Source: an uncultured Oscillospiraceae bacterium (GTDB taxonomy: Bacteria > Bacillota > Clostridia > Oscillospirales > Acutalibacteraceae). Taken from it: a stretch of 6,543 nucleotides of DNA. The translations under genes and the position numbers were made by a program. The stretch spans positions 1-6,543 of the forward strand of contig URGH01000102.1 in assembly GCA_900547305.1 (NCBI GenBank), given 5' to 3'. Shown here in pieces: positions 4,320 to 6,543 of the stretch. The notes under the pieces are model-generated. The model was not told the origin of the DNA and did no database searches. It was given only the letters and a program-made list of their open reading frames with translations. Position 1 is the first letter of the stretch; every line of letters starts with the position of its first letter.

Positions 4320-5860
4320 TTATGATGCTAATAAATCAAATAGCGTCAACTGTTTGTCTTGAGTTGTCGTTTCGGGTGCAGGTGCAGGCAGCGCAGGTAC
4401 TTCCGGCTTAATAACTTTAAGCAAAGGCGCTTTCTTCTCCTTTTTGTCGTTTTTAACCGCCATTTTCTTAAAGGTAGCCGTAAGATCCTCAACGCTTTCT
4501 TTAATGTCGCTTGCAAGCTCCCTTGCCAACTGGGTAGTCATATCCGTGTTCTGCGACAGTGCAGCCAGTCCCTCCTCGGACAGCTGCCCCTCAATCATTG
4601 TCGCCGCAGCAAGCTTTGAAGCCATAAGCTTTAGCGCCCGCTGCTGCATGGTATCCGCAAAGTAAAAAAGATACACTTCAATTTTGGGCGCGGTCTGGTT
4701 TATACGCCAGCTGCGGAGTGACGCCTGCCTTAACACATAAAGGTTAAACGCGAGGTTGAAAAATATAAGGGTGGTAAAATCGTTAAGGTCAAGCCCTGTT
4801 TCAACCAACTTTGGGTTAGTTATAAGGACCTGCATACCCTCGTTCAGCTTTTTATGCACCCACTCCTCACGCTTTGGGGCTTTCACACTCTGCTTTAAAA
4901 TGCAGGCTTTAATTCCCATTTCTTTAAGCCTGTCTATTAAAAGCGGCTGAGTATCTAAGTGCACCCAAGCGGTGTAGATAATAACCCTTTCACCCGCGGC
5001 TATCTTTTTACCCACAAGCTCCAGCACATTATTCAGCTTATTGTTCGGCTCGTCTGTAAAGTCACTCGGGATAATAGAGAAATCCAATGCGGTTATAGGC
5101 GCGTGACCGTAAGGCTGATCGGGGTATGCCGTCAGCAGATTAAGATATGGGGACAGCAGCTTGTTAGCAAGCCGTCTGTCCTTTCGCATTACGGTACGGA
5201 ACTCATCCTCCATATGCTTGTATTCCTTTTCCACTCTTTCGGACATTTCGCAGGCCACCGGAATTTCCTCATAATCCGGCAGCTCCTTTGCCATATCGTA
5301 TAGGGATAGAAACACCGTGTTTTCCATAAGGTATCTTGAATAAACGATAGGCGAAATACCCGGCAGGAATTTCTCGCGTACCTTTTGCATCCTGTTCTTT
5401 GAGGCAACGTTATACTTTGTTTCGGGAGTTTCATATATGCTCTCTACCACGCCGTAGCGCTGACAAAACTTTCGCGCGTCGTTGTACTTAAAGCCGTCCG
5501 CCAACATTAAGCGGGGTTTCAGTCTGAACAGCAGATAAAACGTACCCTTGGCATAGCCGTTTATTAGGGTTGCGGTCATGGCAATAACCTTTTTTGCAGT
5601 ACCGGCTATTTCCGCCATAGCCTCGCCCTGTGCGCTTTCGCCCGAATATTCGTGCAGCTCGTCACAGATATATGCGTCGATTTTTTTGAAACGGTGCTTA
5701 ATATACCGTGAAAGCGGAAATTTACGGTATGCGCCCTGTGCGGGGAATATGCCGTTTGGATTATCCATAACGGCGCCTACCTGCTTTTTCATTCCAATAG
5801 TCTTGAGCTTGCCTGAACAAAAGGGGAATTTGCGGTGGATATATCCGTAACCGCCTATTC
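4320..5860 (-). pseudogene. SF2 helicase, 3' part (motif II to C terminus) after an insertion
   Basis: The frame is open from 5864, just after a TGA at 5867-5865 inside the inserted element, to TAA 4322-4320. Counting from the internal ATG 5792, it holds motif II 'CDELHE' (residues 43-48), motif III-like 'TATL' (73-76), motif V 'TGLDL' (332-336) and motif VI 'QASLRSWRINQ' (356-366). These are hallmarks of an SF2 DEAD/DEAH-like ATP-dependent DNA helicase/translocase resembling SNF2-like helicases of mobile elements. A Pro/Ala linker (463-475) leads to a C-terminal 'QLTLFDL' (481-487), a probable beta-clamp-binding peptide. Gene-like residues continue upstream of ATG 5792 (GYGYIHRKFPFCSGKLKTIG), with no good ribosome binding site at 5792, so that ATG is not the native start. 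Walker A/motif I is not in this part. Alone it cannot be a complete helicase. Confidence 0.8.
4338..4352 (-). other. Probable beta-clamp-binding motif QLTLF at the helicase C terminus
   Basis: These five codons read Q-L-T-L-F, five residues before the C terminus and after a Pro/Ala-rich flexible linker. The pattern fits the known DnaN (beta sliding clamp) binding pentapeptide QL(S/D/x)LF. It suggests the helicase is recruited to replication forks. Binding itself is inference. Confidence 0.5.
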
Positions 5861-5889
5861 CAAGTCAAGGAAAGCCGAGCGCCATACGG
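5861..5889 (+). repeat. Left terminal inverted repeat of the foldback element
   Basis: The sequence begins CAAGTCAAGGAAAGCCGA and ends CATACGG. It matches the reverse complement of 6109-6137 at 23 of 29 positions; the outer 18 bases differ at only two. Confidence 0.7.
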
Positions 5890-6108
5890 TTTCGCTCGCC
5901 GCATTTTCCCGCCTGTCTTGCGCTCATTTTTGGAATACCGCGTATTCCTGCAAATTCGTGCTGCGCCGATCAGAAAAATGCGGCGGCAGAAACTTCGCAG
6001 AACCTTACAAATAGAAAATTTTTATGTAAAACGCCGCCGCGGAGCGCAGGAATACTAACGTATTTCAAGCGACAAGGCAATGTTAGACGGAAAATTTTCA
6101 TTCGTAAG

Positions 6109-6137
6109 GCGTATGTGGTTCGACTTTCCTTGGCTTG
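6109..6137 (-). repeat. Right terminal inverted repeat of the foldback element
   Basis: Read on the minus strand it begins CAAGCCAAGGAAAGTCGA and ends CATACGC, the inverted partner of 5861-5889. The helicase frame continues open across it for another 45 or so codons inside the element before a stop at 5972-5970. Confidence 0.7.
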
Positions 6138-6543
6138 CCACTCGTTTTTGCCGGGGTCTAAGCAGTCAGGATTATCTGCCTCCCACAAAACGGTTTTACA
6201 GCTTTGGCATTTATGGTTTTTATTGTTTTCCTCATGGAAGAAAACACTGTCCGCAGGGACGGTATATGATGTGCCGTCGGTCGTCACCGTCATTTCCTGA
6301 ACCGCGCCGCATACAGGGCAGATAAAACCTTTTCTGCGCTTGTTCCACATAACGGTTGGCTTACGCAGATAACCGCTTCTTGCGCTTTCCTTTGAAAGCA
6401 CCATAAAAACTGGTTTGTCCGTTGTGCGGTACAATTCGTACATACGGTCAACATCCGTAATGCTTGATACTACCCTTGCAATACAGTTCGGTACGGTTTC
6501 GTAAAGCTCGCGCACCCATTTCTTTGCCACATGTGACGGGCAG
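6138..6543 (-). pseudogene. SF2 helicase, 5' part with zinc ribbon, interrupted by insertion and cut by window edge
   Basis: The frame is open from the right edge (TGC at 6543 side reads C-P-S-H-V-A-K-K-W-V-R-E-L). 'CPSHVAKKWVREL' is the usual motif Ia-like segment of this helicase group, so the true start and Walker A lie beyond the window; the GTG at 6530 is an internal Val. A four-Cys zinc ribbon follows: 'CPVCG' (71-75 counted from that Val) and 'CQSC' (108-111). Homologous-looking sequence stops at 'KNEW' (128-131), where the foldback element begins. After that the frame encodes element-derived residues to a stop at 5972-5970. The downstream helicase part is in the same frame (6138 and 5859 are 279 bases apart), so the two halves are clearly one gene. 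Confidence 0.75.

Larger units (their letters stand above)
5861..6137. mobile_element. 277-bp foldback / MITE-like element inserted in the helicase gene
   Basis: The ends are imperfect inverted repeats of 29 bases (5861-5889 and 6109-6137, 23 matches) starting CAAG(T/C)CAAGGAAAG. Symmetry continues inward: GTATTCCTGC at 5942-5951 pairs with GCAGGAATAC at 6046-6055, GCGGCGG at 5980-5986 pairs with CCGCCGC at 6034-6040, and TTACA at 6005-6009 pairs with TGTAA at 6025-6029. All are nested about one centre near 6000. Small local hairpins also occur (GGAATAC-CGC-GTATTCC at 5932-5948; CGAGCG/CGCTCG at 5876-5898). There is no transposase gene, so if mobile it would be non-autonomous. It splits the helicase between a 'NEW' motif after the zinc ribbon and 'IGGYGYIHR', and introduces stops in the gene frame. 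No convincing target-site duplication is seen. Confidence 0.65.

Noticed and set aside
4320..5792. The 490-aa frame as a complete helicase starting at ATG 5792
   Set aside because: It lacks Walker A and the N-terminal lobe, has no ribosome binding site at 5792, and helicase-like residues continue upstream to the inserted element. It is the 3' part of a split gene.
5861..6137. Group II intron or other self-splicing intron in the helicase gene
   Set aside because: I looked for a domain V-type hairpin with the catalytic triad and typical 5' end and found none. The symmetry along the whole element fits a foldback transposable element better.
5855..6145. Target-site duplication flanking the element
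   Set aside because: The flanks (…CTATTC on the left, CCACTC… on the right) share only scattered bases, so no duplication can be claimed.
5970..6530. The 186-aa frame as a separate small zinc protein
   Set aside because: Its N-terminal part is motif Ia plus zinc ribbon of the same helicase and its last ~55 residues are translated from the inserted element. The frame is also open past 6530 to the window edge.

Overview
The window is a dense block of genes, all on the minus strand, so transcription runs from the right edge to the left edge. Strong AGGAGG-type ribosome binding sites, GTG/ATG starts, stop/start overlaps and the gene types point to a Gram-positive host. My inference is a Clostridia-like gut bacterium, with the block lying on an integrative/conjugative element or large plasmid. 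This is based on the accessory genes: a large SF2 helicase with a zinc ribbon, a degenerate sigma-70-like protein, a 'GDWG' small protein and an apparent Rad52-like start. No conjugation, replication or integrase gene is visible.

In transcription order the layout is as follows. (1) An SF2 DEAD/DEAH-like helicase gene (6543 to 4320, 5' end outside the window) is interrupted by a 277-bp foldback, MITE-like element at 5861-6137. The element has about 29-bp imperfect terminal inverted repeats and carries stop codons. (2) A 164-aa sigma-70-like protein follows at 4294-3800. (3) A 188-aa GDWG-domain protein lies at 3788-3222. (4) A three-gene cassette (109 aa, 187 aa, 225 aa) lies at 3292-1711. (5) A second, diverged copy of the same cassette (109, 187, 224 aa) lies at 1673-94. 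(6) The first 32 codons of a probable Rad52-like single-strand annealing protein run off the left edge.

The main interest is the duplicated cassette. Its third gene encodes a protein that looks like a prokaryotic E2 (ubiquitin-conjugating-enzyme-like) protein of the Prok-E2_D / PRTRC-protein-B type. Both copies keep the 'YPFSNV...SLCTG' region, with the Asn and Cys expected around an E2 active site. The 109- and 187-aa partners are families I do not recognise, but they were duplicated with it. By hand count the copies are about 53%, 58% and 64% identical (109, 187, E2-like), so the duplication is old. The breakpoint can still be read: between the cassettes lies a fused scar made of the first codons of the Rad52-like gene and the last 30 codons of the GDWG gene.

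I infer that the E2-like cassette is part of an E2-centred, possibly Ub-like-conjugation-related system embedded in a DNA-processing operon (helicase, annealing protein). No E1/ThiF, JAB peptidase or ubiquitin-like gene is visible in the window, so any partner genes would have to lie outside it.
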